Assembly: GCA_965115995.1 (NCBI GenBank)
Contig: OZ220472.1
Span: 2,604,001 to 2,668,000 of the forward strand
DNA length: 64,000 nt
Source of the DNA: Poriferisodalis sp026713105
GTDB lineage: Bacteria; Actinomycetota; Acidimicrobiia; Acidimicrobiales; Poriferisodalaceae
Direction: 5' to 3'
Positions 15,101-22,311 of the stretch are shown here, piece by piece; positions within the stretch are counted from its first letter, which is position 1, and each line of letters opens with the position of its first letter. Made by a program: the position numbers and the translations under genes. The notes under the pieces were generated by a model that was not told where the DNA came from, searched no databases, and worked only from the letters and a program-made list of their open reading frames with translations.

Positions 15101-17035
15101 CCGCATGCCGACAGGTACAGCGTGTCATACAGCGCCGAGTCCCAAGACGGGGCCACCCAGACCGCCGGCGTCTTCGACGACATCGCCGCCACCAGCCACA
15201 CCTTCGACCACGGCATCGCCGCGCCCGCGACGGTCACCGTGACGGTCACCCCCGGCTACGGCAGCGCCGCACCCGACAGCGGTACCGGCATCACGGCGGT
15301 GACATATCTCGACAGCCTCGCCGCCACCGCCACCCTCAACACCGGCACAACCGCAGACGAGAGCGCGACCGCAGCCGAGGCCGACACCGCAGACAACGAC
15401 GGCCCGGTGGCTCCGCCGCCGGGCTGCGTCTCCGACGACACGCTGAACCTGGCCCGCCGCTACTACGACCTCAACAAGCACCGTGCGCCCGGTTACGGCC
15501 GCAACTGGCGTCGAGTCCTCATCGCGTTCGGCGACCTCACCGACACCCAGCTCACCGCGTTCACCGCCGCCGAAGCACGACAAAGCGAAACCCGCTGGAC
15601 CGGATGGCGCCCATTCCGCGAGGCCCTCGAATGCATCGAACAAGCCCAAACCGACAAACCGGCCCCACCGCCCGTCGAGCCCGAGATCGCCGTCACCGCC
15701 GACAACGATGTCACCGAAGGCGGCGACGCGAGGTTCACGATCACCGCCAGCCCCGCACCCGCCGCGGGCCTCGACATCGCCGTCAACATCACCCAAACCG
15801 GCGCGTTCGTGTCCACCGGCGCCCGCACAGTGACCATCGGCACCGCCGGCAGCTACACCCTCACCGTCGCCACCACTGATGACAGCACCGACGAACCCGA
15901 CGGGACTGTCACCGCAACCGTGGACACCGGCAGCGGCTACACCGTGTCGTCATCGCATGGCTCCGCGACTGTCGCGGTGTCAGACGACGACGTGCCCGAG
16001 ATCAGCATCGCCGCCGGCACAGACGTCACCGAGGGCGGCGACGCGGTGTTCACGATCACCGCCGACCCGAAACCGCACACCGCACTGACCGTCGCCGTCA
16101 CCCTCACTCAGACCGGCGACCACGGAGCCGCCACCGGAAGCCGCACCGTCACCATCCCCGCCAGCGGCACCTACACCCTGACGGTCGCCACCACCGACGA
16201 CAGCACCGACGAAGCCGACGGGACAGTCACCGCCACAGTCTCGACCGGCACCGGCTACACCGTGTCGTCATCGGCAGGCGCAGCGACAATCGCCGTCGCT
16301 GACGACGACGTGCCCCAGATCAGCATCACCGCCGGCGACGACATCACCGAGGGCAGCGACGCCACGTTCACGATCACCGCCGACCCGAAACCGCACACCG
16401 ACCTGCCCGTCGACGTCACAGTCACCCAGACCGGCGACCACGGAGCCACCACCGGCACCCAAACGGTCTCGATCCCCGCCGGCGGCACCTACACCCTCAC
16501 CGTCGCCACCGTCGACGACAGCACCGACGAACCCGAAGGGTCGGTCACCGCCACCGTGGACACCGGCAGCGGCTACACCGTCTCATCGAGCAGCAGCGCC
16601 TCGGTCACGGTCTCCGACAACGACGATCCCCCAGCCGACGACACGACCGACAGCGGCACGCCCGACAGCGGCACGCCCGACAGCGCCCCGGCCCCGACAG
16701 GGCCCCTGACCCTGACCGTGGCCGACGCCTCCGCCAACGAAGGCGACCCCCACGGGCTGCGCTTCGTCGCGACCCTCTCAAGAGCCAGCGACCGGGAAAT
16801 CAAGCTGGGATACGGCGCGTTCGACATCACCGCGGCATACAACCAGGACTTCACGGTCCCCTACCGGGTGTTCACCATCAGCCCCGGCGAAACCGAAGTC
16901 GAGATCGTCGTGCCCGTCGTCGACGACAACGCTGCCGAAAGCTCCGAGACGCTCAGGCTGTACGCGTACGACAGCACCTTCACCGCCATCACAGGCTTCG
17001 CCTACGCCACCGGCACCATCACCGACAACGACTGA
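12122..17035 (+). CDS. Giant secreted Calx-beta / FN3 repeat protein (surface adhesin-like)
   Basis: An open frame of 1,637 codons. It begins with an export signal (VLRGLLSLLVAVPLVAAVAA then PAAAQ, a likely cleavage site). After it come: a Calx-beta-like domain (about 25-165, ending ILDDD); a domain with GGESFRLLFVSSTTR and VYWLGGDKAADGYADFYDGSW (about 175-355); more Calx-beta-like units with the acidic DDDE linkers (to about 660); an FN3-like domain near 975-1048 (SATASWDAVPHADRYSVSYS); a helical cysteine-containing segment near 1100-1175 (RRYYDLNKHRAPGYGRNWRR); three near-identical Calx-beta repeats (1188-1503); and a last Calx-beta domain. Calx-beta domains bind calcium and build extracellular adhesion proteins. 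No LPxTG, membrane anchor or type IX signal is visible at the end. GTG 12122 has no ribosome site; translation probably starts at 11817 when the poly-C length allows. Confidence 0.85.
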   Translation: MLRGLLSLLVAVPLVAAVAAPAAAQSSATLSISAPADAVEGDSSTTEKFFSIALSQAVSGNTTVRVCVTGTATIDTTAVETIPDTADYQFIASYLGAAASRLNSNCVNDIINSGDTELGVIVPGIRVKGDTEAEADETVIATLSFVGSPPAGVTLGASTVTYTILDDDTPTAVSVAPDWPLTPSGLSGGESFRLLFVSSTTRNASATDIGTYNSFVQTAAKAGHSAISDGVGDGFAAVASTSAVDARDNASTTGAGVPVYWLGGDKAADGYADFYDGSWDSYSARNESGAAVGGTVRVWTGSNDDGTKHASDYLGNTNVQAGSVGTGSDPFTAVTLANSNGYRLYGLSPVFTVEAPPVISVALPISEGESRTDAGEKKVPESEGSTGIGFNLAADQPLPADLTVCVQVTESGGDRVASGNEGIHTVNMPMSALNGSGTHTLTWTDTNTDDRDSSVTVEAVPPNTATCSATAGSYTVSSSDGSDKLLIQDDEDTTVELTGTDPIMTEGDASDTATLTVSLDRRLHAGETIGVPIALATGTGARLPGSTDSGTANHDFTVAAAAGSGHSGVTLAKASTANPRVIFTGHDTNTVQTATVTFTPVANRDDPDTTHETITATLDSLGLLDTTVSGGVTAHATDNAATLTLEDDEAAPPPAACPAQNGVFSKTAIRVLENGGVATYCVRLLSAPSGGNTTVAITNTGTYQGSATFSPSSLTFTATNYQTPQQVTVTGVDQPSLHLDRDTTLSHTASGGGVNASLGNVSVAVSDAPEVEAWDTSVWNHWVIDEGDLDNPDRSLRRPRLIQVDRDAVVHPYTLKATRGFRYFRQDFAPSTTLWYSLRLSNRPAPGGTVTVTATSSDPSRFTLSQSRYGARQASLTVTFTEAAALKRTIWVHNARSRDQWTGGCSDITHTASGGGVRQTLIGTIRAHTIPVSGDGSGGCELVTGTAAAGDARFAPQNSPLPAQTPPAPTQQVANLSVTDSGGTSATASWDAVPHADRYSVSYSAESQDGATQTAGVFDDIAATSHTFDHGIAAPATVTVTVTPGYGSAAPDSGTGITAVTYLDSLAATATLNTGTTADESATAAEADTADNDGPVAPPPGCVSDDTLNLARRYYDLNKHRAPGYGRNWRRVLIAFGDLTDTQLTAFTAAEARQSETRWTGWRPFREALECIEQAQTDKPAPPPVEPEIAVTADNDVTEGGDARFTITASPAPAAGLDIAVNITQTGAFVSTGARTVTIGTAGSYTLTVATTDDSTDEPDGTVTATVDTGSGYTVSSSHGSATVAVSDDDVPEISIAAGTDVTEGGDAVFTITADPKPHTALTVAVTLTQTGDHGAATGSRTVTIPASGTYTLTVATTDDSTDEADGTVTATVSTGTGYTVSSSAGAATIAVADDDVPQISITAGDDITEGSDATFTITADPKPHTDLPVDVTVTQTGDHGATTGTQTVSIPAGGTYTLTVATVDDSTDEPEGSVTATVDTGSGYTVSSSSSASVTVSDNDDPPADDTTDSGTPDSGTPDSAPAPTGPLTLTVADASANEGDPHGLRFVATLSRASDREIKLGYGAFDITAAYNQDFTVPYRVFTISPGETEVEIVVPVVDDNAAESSETLRLYAYDSTFTAITGFAYATGTITDND
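15683..16630 (+). repeat. Three tandem ~315-bp Calx-beta repeats
   Basis: Units lie at 15683-15997 (105 codons), 15998-16315 (106) and 16316-16630 (105), each beginning with an [E/Q]I…TEG.DA.FTITA motif and ending with TVSSS…DDDVP-like acid residues. Units two and three are the closest in protein (PKPHT…TQTGDHGA). In-frame homologous repeats of this size allow gain or loss of whole domains by recombination. Confidence 0.9.
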
Positions 17036-17080
17036 CGGCACCCATCCAGCCCCGCCCGCAGCGGGCGCCAAACAGCAAGC

Positions 17081-17117
17081 GCCCCGACCGGCCTCAGGCG
17101 CGGCCGCTGATCGGGGC
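17081..17117 (+). terminator. Candidate GC-rich hairpin after the surface-protein gene
   Basis: GCCCCGA (17081-17087) pairs with TCGGGGC (17111-17117), and inside it CGGCC pairs with GGCCG. It lies 46 bp after the stop, preceded by a smaller GCCCGC/GCGGGC hairpin. No T-run follows, as is common in GC-rich actinobacteria. Confidence 0.4.
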
Positions 17118-17260
17118 CCAACACCACTGGCGCCACGGCGGCGTCGAGCGGTGGCCGCGCCGTGCGAACCCGAAATTCGCTTGGCGGCGAAGCCCGCTGA
17201 ACCTACCGTCGCCCCCAGCGCGGAGTGCCGCGCCTGCGGTGACTGCCGGGAGGAAATGCC

Positions 17261-17887
17261 GTGAGTACGATCGCTACCGTGACCGACGACGACCGGTCCG
17301 CTGCCGCCGATCCGCACGACAGCCAAGCCCCAGCAACCGAAGCCGCCGCGCCGCAGCCGCGGTCCCGTGCCGAGGTCCGGCACGGCGTCCGGCGTTCGCT
17401 GCTGGTGCCTTCTGTGGTGTCGGTGATCGTGGCGCTGATCGGCGGCCTGTTCGTACTCGCAGCGCTGGGCTTCAACACACTGCGCGACGACATCGCCCAG
17501 ATCCGCGACGGCGTCACCGCCGACATCGAAACACTGCGCGACGACGTCAACTCTGACATCGACGCTCTGCGCTCGGACATGCAAGCCGGATTCGCCCGAG
17601 TCGACCAGCGCTTCGCCCAAATCGACCAGCGCTTCGCCCAAATCGACCAGCGCTTCGCTCAAATCGACCAGCGCTTCGCGGAGGTCAATGCGATCCTGCT
17701 GAACCACACCGACCGGCTCGCACACATCGAGGCCACCCAAGACACCCACTCCGACCGGCTCACCCGCATCGAGGCCACTCTGGACACTCACTCGAACCGG
17801 CTCACCCGCATCGAGGCCACTCTGGACACTCACTCGGACCGGCTCGCCCGCATCGCAGCAGGACAAGAGGCTCACTCGGCTACCTGA
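17261..17887 (+). CDS. Membrane-anchored coiled-coil repeat protein
   Basis: A 208-residue protein from a GTG with GGGAGG 7 nt upstream. The N-terminal 45 residues are polar and Arg-rich and should be cytoplasmic. One membrane span follows (LVPSVVSVIVALIGGLFVLA), and the rest is predicted coiled coil: heptads RDDIAQIRDGVTADIETLRDD, four copies of the heptad RFAQIDQ, then four 14-residue units of the type HSDRLTRIEATLDT. The DNA repeats are nearly exact, so the rod can change length. I recognise no catalytic domain. It lies 226 bp after the Calx-beta gene on the same strand and may be a cell-envelope spacer or scaffold. The resemblance to DUF1640/CCDC90-like or apolipoprotein-like coiled coils is only structural. 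Confidence 0.75.
   Translation: MSTIATVTDDDRSAAADPHDSQAPATEAAAPQPRSRAEVRHGVRRSLLVPSVVSVIVALIGGLFVLAALGFNTLRDDIAQIRDGVTADIETLRDDVNSDIDALRSDMQAGFARVDQRFAQIDQRFAQIDQRFAQIDQRFAEVNAILLNHTDRLAHIEATQDTHSDRLTRIEATLDTHSNRLTRIEATLDTHSDRLARIAAGQEAHSAT
17600..17679 (+). repeat. 21-bp in-frame tandem repeat (3.8 copies)
   Basis: Units TCGACCAGCGCTTCGCCCAAA start at 17600, 17621, 17642 and 17663, with one base change in the third and an incomplete fourth. Each encodes the coiled-coil heptad (I/V)DQRFAQ. Confidence 0.95.
17705..17872 (+). repeat. 42-bp in-frame tandem repeat (4 copies)
   Basis: Four 14-codon units start at 17705, 17747, 17789 and 17831 and encode variants of HSDRLTRIEATLDT. Units two and three are almost identical in DNA. 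Confidence 0.9.
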
Positions 17888-17966
17888 GTCCGGCCCCGCG
17901 ACAACAACAAGCACGTTGACCGCCGAGGCGCGCAGCCCATCGCCTCTGCACTCAGGCGGGGGTCGC

Positions 17967-18386
17967 TCAGGCCGGGGTGAAGCGGAGCAGGGCGGGGCCG
18001 TCGGGTGTGGGGTCGAAGACCGCCTGCACCTCCTGGCCGATGTGGACTGCTTCGGGATCGAGGCCAACGATGTTGGTGACCACCCGGGGGCCTTCTTCGA
18101 GTTCGACGTAAGCCAGCACGAACGGTGCAGCCTTGCGCCACGAGCCAGGGATGCGCCGGGTGACCGAGCAGCTGTAGACGGTGCCGCGCCCTGACGCCTC
18201 GAACCAGGTCACCGACGTGCTGCCGCACTGGTCGCAGCGTTCGCGCGGGTACCACACGACGTGATCGCAGCTGTCGCAACGGGGCAGCTCCAGGCGGCCC
18301 TCGGCGGTGGCGTCCCAGAATCGCTGCGTCTCGAGATTCGCGTTCGGCACCGGGACCGGCAGCCCAGACGGGCCGAGATCGCTCAC
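17967..18386 (-). CDS. DUF35 OB-fold protein with zinc ribbon (acyl-CoA/thiolase partner)
   Basis: A 139-residue protein starting at GTG 18384-18386, which overlaps the TGA of the upstream thiolase gene (GTGA). It has a rubredoxin-like zinc ribbon CDSCDHVVWYPRERCDQCGS (four cysteines as CxxC…CxxC) followed by an OB-fold with GRGTVYSCSVTRRI and FVLAYVELEEGPRVVTNIVG. DUF35 proteins form complexes with SCP2-type thiolases or thiolase-like aldolases (for example ChsH2/Ltp2 in steroid side-chain degradation, or acetoacetyl-CoA thiolases). The tight coupling to the thiolase gene supports such a complex here. Confidence 0.92.
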   Translation of the reverse strand: MSDLGPSGLPVPVPNANLETQRFWDATAEGRLELPRCDSCDHVVWYPRERCDQCGSTSVTWFEASGRGTVYSCSVTRRIPGSWRKAAPFVLAYVELEEGPRVVTNIVGLDPEAVHIGQEVQAVFDPTPDGPALLRFTPA

Positions 18387-19549
18387 GACGACCTCCCCAT
18401 GACGAGTGTGGCGCTGCCCATGCGGGTGGCGAGGCTGCCGCCGGTGCCGTGCGCGAGTGCCAGCTCGCAGTCGGGCACTTGCACGGCTGCATGGGCCTCG
18501 CCCCGGAGCTGCCGCACGGCTTCGATCACCTTGGTCATGCCGCCGCGGTTGGCCGGGTGGTTGTTGCACAGGCCGCCGCCGTCGGTGTTGAACGGCAGCA
18601 CCCCGCTGGGCGCCTGCAGCGCGCCGTCGGACACGAAGCGCCCGCCGTCGCCCTTCGCACAGAAACCGAGGTCTTCCAGCGTCATCACCACCGTGATCGT
18701 GAAGCTGTCGTAGATCGACACGTAATCGATGTCGGCGGGCGTCACACCGGCTTCCGCGAACGCCAGCGGGCCCGAGCGTGTCGCGCCGGTGTGGGTGAGA
18801 TCGATGCGCCCGCCCGAGGTGTGCTTAATGGAGGTGCCGGTGCCCATCACCGGAACGCAATGACGGTCGAGTGACGCTGCGACGGCCTCGCTGACCAGCA
18901 CCAGTGCTCCCCCGCCGTCGGTGATCACGCAGCAGTCCAGCCGGTGCAGCGGATCGGAGATCACCGGCGAGGACACCACCTCGTCCACCGTGACGACATC
19001 TTGAAGAAACGCATTCGGATTGTGCTGTGCGTGCGTCGAGGCAGCCACCTTGACTTCGGCGAGTTGCTCCGATGTCGTGCCGAACTCGTGCATGTGCCGG
19101 GCCGCGGCGAGCGCGTAGCCGCCGGGAACCGACATGCCGAATTGGTTCTCGAACGACGCTTCCGGCGCCGAGCTGAAGCGGGCGCTGCCGCCCGGACCGG
19201 CGCCGCCGGTGCGGGGCTTGCCTGCCAGCGTGATGAGCGCCACATTCACATGGCCGGCGGCGATGGCTGCCGCGGCGTGCTGGACGTGAACCAAGTACGC
19301 CGAGCCGCCGGTCTCGGTGTCGTCGACGTAGGTGCAGTCGAGCCCCAAGTACTCCACCATCGACAGCGCACCGAATCCCGGAGCGTCGCCCGCCGAGTAG
19401 TAGGCATCGACGTCGCTGAGCGACAGACCCGCATCGGCCAGCGCTCCCGCGGCTACGTCGGCATGGATCTGCGGCAGTGTGCGGTCGGGCAGCTCGCGGC
19501 CCGGATGCTCGTAGGCCCCGGCGATGAGTGCCTTGCCGCGAATCGTCAC
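18383..19549 (-). CDS. SCP2/nonspecific lipid-transfer-type thiolase
   Basis: A 388-residue thiolase-fold protein from GTG 19547-19549, which places TIRGKALIAGAYEHPGRELP at the start, as in the family. Conserved pieces are VDAYYSAGD, the region with ETGGSAYLVHVQHAAAAIAAG, ARHMHEFGTTSEQLAEV, DPLHRLDCCVITDGGGALVL, DIDYVSIYDSFTITVVMTLEDLGF and the C-terminal NTDGGGLCNNHPANRGGM and CELALAHGTGG. The classical N-terminal nucleophilic cysteine loop reads ETGGSA, without cysteine, as in the Ltp2-like aldolase/thiolase group, so C-C cleavage by retro-aldol chemistry is possible. It is coupled to the downstream DUF35 gene and divergent from a CoA-transferase (19752). Confidence 0.9.
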   Translation of the reverse strand: MTIRGKALIAGAYEHPGRELPDRTLPQIHADVAAGALADAGLSLSDVDAYYSAGDAPGFGALSMVEYLGLDCTYVDDTETGGSAYLVHVQHAAAAIAAGHVNVALITLAGKPRTGGAGPGGSARFSSAPEASFENQFGMSVPGGYALAAARHMHEFGTTSEQLAEVKVAASTHAQHNPNAFLQDVVTVDEVVSSPVISDPLHRLDCCVITDGGGALVLVSEAVAASLDRHCVPVMGTGTSIKHTSGGRIDLTHTGATRSGPLAFAEAGVTPADIDYVSIYDSFTITVVMTLEDLGFCAKGDGGRFVSDGALQAPSGVLPFNTDGGGLCNNHPANRGGMTKVIEAVRQLRGEAHAAVQVPDCELALAHGTGGSLATRMGSATLVMGRSS

Positions 19550-19751
19550 CGGCGGCACGCTAGTCGCCGCCGCAACGACGATGAGAACCCGCCGCGAAAG
19601 GCTGACTCGATCTTGCGTTCGGTGTCTCGCTCGCCCGGACGCTGCCCTCGCAGGCTCTCGACACGGCTTTCGGGCCTGCCGGCTGCGCCGTCCATCACGA
19701 CCAACGCCGGTTTGTCGGCCGGCGGCGAGAGCGGGCGTTAGCTTCGCGGCG

Positions 19752-22211
19752 ATGCTGAAGCCATATCGAGTGCTGGACCTCACCGACCACAGGGGCGCGA
19801 TGTGCACCTCGATCCTCGGCTCGCTGGGTGCCGAGGTGATCCTCGTCGAGGGCCCCGATGGTCGGGGGCGAGACCACCGCAAGCAGGGGCCCGACGGGAC
19901 GTCGCTGAGCTGGTGGAACCTGCGGCGCGGCGCGCAGAGCTGCGTCATCAACGACCGGAACGAGCTGCTGGAGCTCGTCGCCGGCGCCGACGCGCTGATC
20001 GAGTCGCCCGACCCCGGACTCGGCCTCGACTACGACGAGTTGCGAGCCATCAATCCGGGTCTGGTGCACACGACGGTGACGCCATTCGGCAGCACGGGGC
20101 CCAAGGCCGACTGGGCAGCATCGGATCTCACCATTGCGGCGGCTGCGTGCAGCGCGGCCATCACCGGCGACGCCGATCGCGCGCCGCTGCGCATCACCGC
20201 GCCCCAGAGCTGGCTGCACGCCGGCTCGCACGCTGCGGTCGGCACAGCGCTGGCACTGCGACAACGAGACCGCAGCGGCTACGGCCAGCACGTCGACGTC
20301 TCCGCGCAGCAGGCGATGATGCAGACGGCGTTCCCCGGCATCGTTCACGCGCCCAACCAGTACCCGTCGGCCCGGCGAACCTCCGGCGGGATCCTCTTTC
20401 TCAACTTCCACCTGCAGTTCGTGTATCCGGCATCTGATGGCTATGTCTCCATCACACTGCTGTTCGGCGACACCATCGGTCGATTCACCAAGCGGCTCAT
20501 GGACTGGGTGCATGAGAACGGCTGCTGCGACGACGAGCTCGCGGCACTCGATTGGGTCGACTTCGGAATGCGCATGTTCACCGATCCTGAAGTTGCACCG
20601 GGCCAACTTGAGCAAACCAAGGCTGCCATCACCCGCTTGACGAGCACGCGGACCCGCGCCGAATTGTTCGTAGAAGCGCAGCTTCGTGAACTGCTGCTCG
20701 CACCCGTCTACACCCCAGCTGAGCTGACCGAGGTGGAGCATTTCGCCGAGCGCGGCTATTGGGATGCCGTTGCCGATCCTGCTTGGGGCAGCGTGATCAC
20801 CCCCGGCGCTTGGTGCAAGCCCAGCAGCACTCCACTTCGTTCCCTCGGCGCCCCGCCAGTGCTCGGCGCGGACACAGCAGCCATAAAGGCGAAGCCGCGT
20901 TCGGCGCTGCTGGACGCCGCGGAACAGCTGCGAGACGGCGGCGGCGATCCTTCGAGCCCAAGGCCGCTCGAGGGAATCAACGTGCTCGACACGTCCTGGG
21001 TGTACGCCGGGCCGTTCGCGACTCGGGTGCTCGCCGACTTCGGCGCGACCGTCATCAAGGTGGAGGGACCGGCACGATTCGACGCCGCGCGCGGCAGCGG
21101 AGGCGGCTTGAAGGGCGACATGGGGCCTGACGCATCGATCCAGTACGGCACGCTCAATGCGGGCAAGCTCGGCGTGACCATCGATCTCAACACCGCCGAG
21201 GGCCGCGAGGTGCTGTGCGACCTGGCCGAGTGGGCCGACGTCTACGTCGAGTCGTACACCCCTGGCACGCTCGAAGACTGGGGCATCGGCTATGAGACGC
21301 TGTCGGCCCGCAACCCGGGCCTCATTCTGTTGAGCACCAGCCTGATGGGTCAGACCGGGCCACTCGCCACGTTTGCCGGCTTCGGCAATCTGGCCGGTGC
21401 GATCACCGGCTACTACGAGATGACCGGCTGGCCGGACCGGGCGCCGGCAGGGCCGTTCCTCGCCTACACCGACTACGTCACCCCGCAGTACATGGTGCCC
21501 CTGCTGCTGGCTGCGCTCGACGCCCGCGACGCCGATCCGGAAGGCAGGGGTCAGCATCTCGATTTCGCGCAGGCCGAGGCAGCAGTGCACTTCCTTGCGA
21601 CCGAGGTGCTCGAACACACGGTCAATGGCGCCGCTGCAACGCGGCTGGGCAATGCCGACGAGTTCATGTGCCCCCATGCGATGTACCCCTGCGACCCCGG
21701 CGACGCCGACACCGACAATCCGCTCGAGGCGCCGGACCCGTGGATCGCAGTGGTGTGCGAGACCGAACACCAGTGGGAATCGCTGTGCAGGGTGCTCGAG
21801 GCCGACGGCCACGCTGTTCCCGTCGATCTGGCAGGTCTCGACACAGCGGGGCGAGTTGCCCGCTGCGATGAGATCGACGCCATCGTCGGCGCCTGGGCTG
21901 CGGGACGCGCACCCGCCGGGGCCGAGGCGGCGCTGCAGGCCGCGGGCGTCCCCGCACATGCAGTTCAGAATGGCTTGGGCTGCTTCGCGGATCCGCAGCT
22001 CAACCATCGCGGCCACTGGATCGACGTCGAGCATCCAACCCACAGCCGCATGATCGTGGAAGCTCCCCGCTTGCAGCTCAGCGCGACGCCCCACGAGGTC
22101 ACCCGTTCAGGTCCCAGCCTGGGCGAGCACAACGACCTGGTGCTGCGAAGCGTCCTCGGCTACGACGACGACCGCATCGTCGAACTCGCCGTAGCCGGCG
22201 CGATCGGCTGA
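19752..22211 (+). CDS. Tandem-domain CaiB/BaiF CoA-transferase (second of three)
   Basis: An 819-residue protein from ATG 19752 (MLKPYRVLDLTDHRGAMCTS), chosen because it aligns with the start of the paralogue at 8086. There are two CaiB/BaiF domains, the second beginning near residue 405 with INVLDTSWVYAGPFATRVLADFGATVIKVEG-type sequence. Both catalytic aspartate positions are kept (GQHVDVSAQQ and GQHLDFAQAE). It transfers CoA between organic acids and acyl-CoAs in the cytoplasm. It is divergent from the thiolase/DUF35 pair across 202 bp, which suggests shared regulation and a role in activating the acid that the thiolase pathway consumes. Its stop is followed by 100 bp and then the convergent end of the defence operon. 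Confidence 0.92.
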   Translation: MLKPYRVLDLTDHRGAMCTSILGSLGAEVILVEGPDGRGRDHRKQGPDGTSLSWWNLRRGAQSCVINDRNELLELVAGADALIESPDPGLGLDYDELRAINPGLVHTTVTPFGSTGPKADWAASDLTIAAAACSAAITGDADRAPLRITAPQSWLHAGSHAAVGTALALRQRDRSGYGQHVDVSAQQAMMQTAFPGIVHAPNQYPSARRTSGGILFLNFHLQFVYPASDGYVSITLLFGDTIGRFTKRLMDWVHENGCCDDELAALDWVDFGMRMFTDPEVAPGQLEQTKAAITRLTSTRTRAELFVEAQLRELLLAPVYTPAELTEVEHFAERGYWDAVADPAWGSVITPGAWCKPSSTPLRSLGAPPVLGADTAAIKAKPRSALLDAAEQLRDGGGDPSSPRPLEGINVLDTSWVYAGPFATRVLADFGATVIKVEGPARFDAARGSGGGLKGDMGPDASIQYGTLNAGKLGVTIDLNTAEGREVLCDLAEWADVYVESYTPGTLEDWGIGYETLSARNPGLILLSTSLMGQTGPLATFAGFGNLAGAITGYYEMTGWPDRAPAGPFLAYTDYVTPQYMVPLLLAALDARDADPEGRGQHLDFAQAEAAVHFLATEVLEHTVNGAAATRLGNADEFMCPHAMYPCDPGDADTDNPLEAPDPWIAVVCETEHQWESLCRVLEADGHAVPVDLAGLDTAGRVARCDEIDAIVGAWAAGRAPAGAEAALQAAGVPAHAVQNGLGCFADPQLNHRGHWIDVEHPTHSRMIVEAPRLQLSATPHEVTRSGPSLGEHNDLVLRSVLGYDDDRIVELAVAGAIG

Positions 22212-22311
22212 ACACGCCGGTGGCCCGGTGTACCAAACGAGCGAACTTGAACCGGCCAAGTGTCGGCGCTGCGCTGTGCCACGCAACAGATGCCCCCGGC
22301 ACGCCTCTCAT

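Noticed and set aside
13373..15106. 577-codon minus-strand Arg-rich frame
   Set aside because: It is antisense to the Calx-beta gene and consists of Arg/Ala/Gly strings without domain pattern.
17600..17872. Possible CRISPR-like repeats
   Set aside because: The units are contiguous, without spacers, multiples of seven codons and in frame in a coiled-coil gene.
19695..22094. 799-codon minus-strand frame
   Set aside because: It is a shadow of the second tandem CoA-transferase; composition is random-like despite its length.
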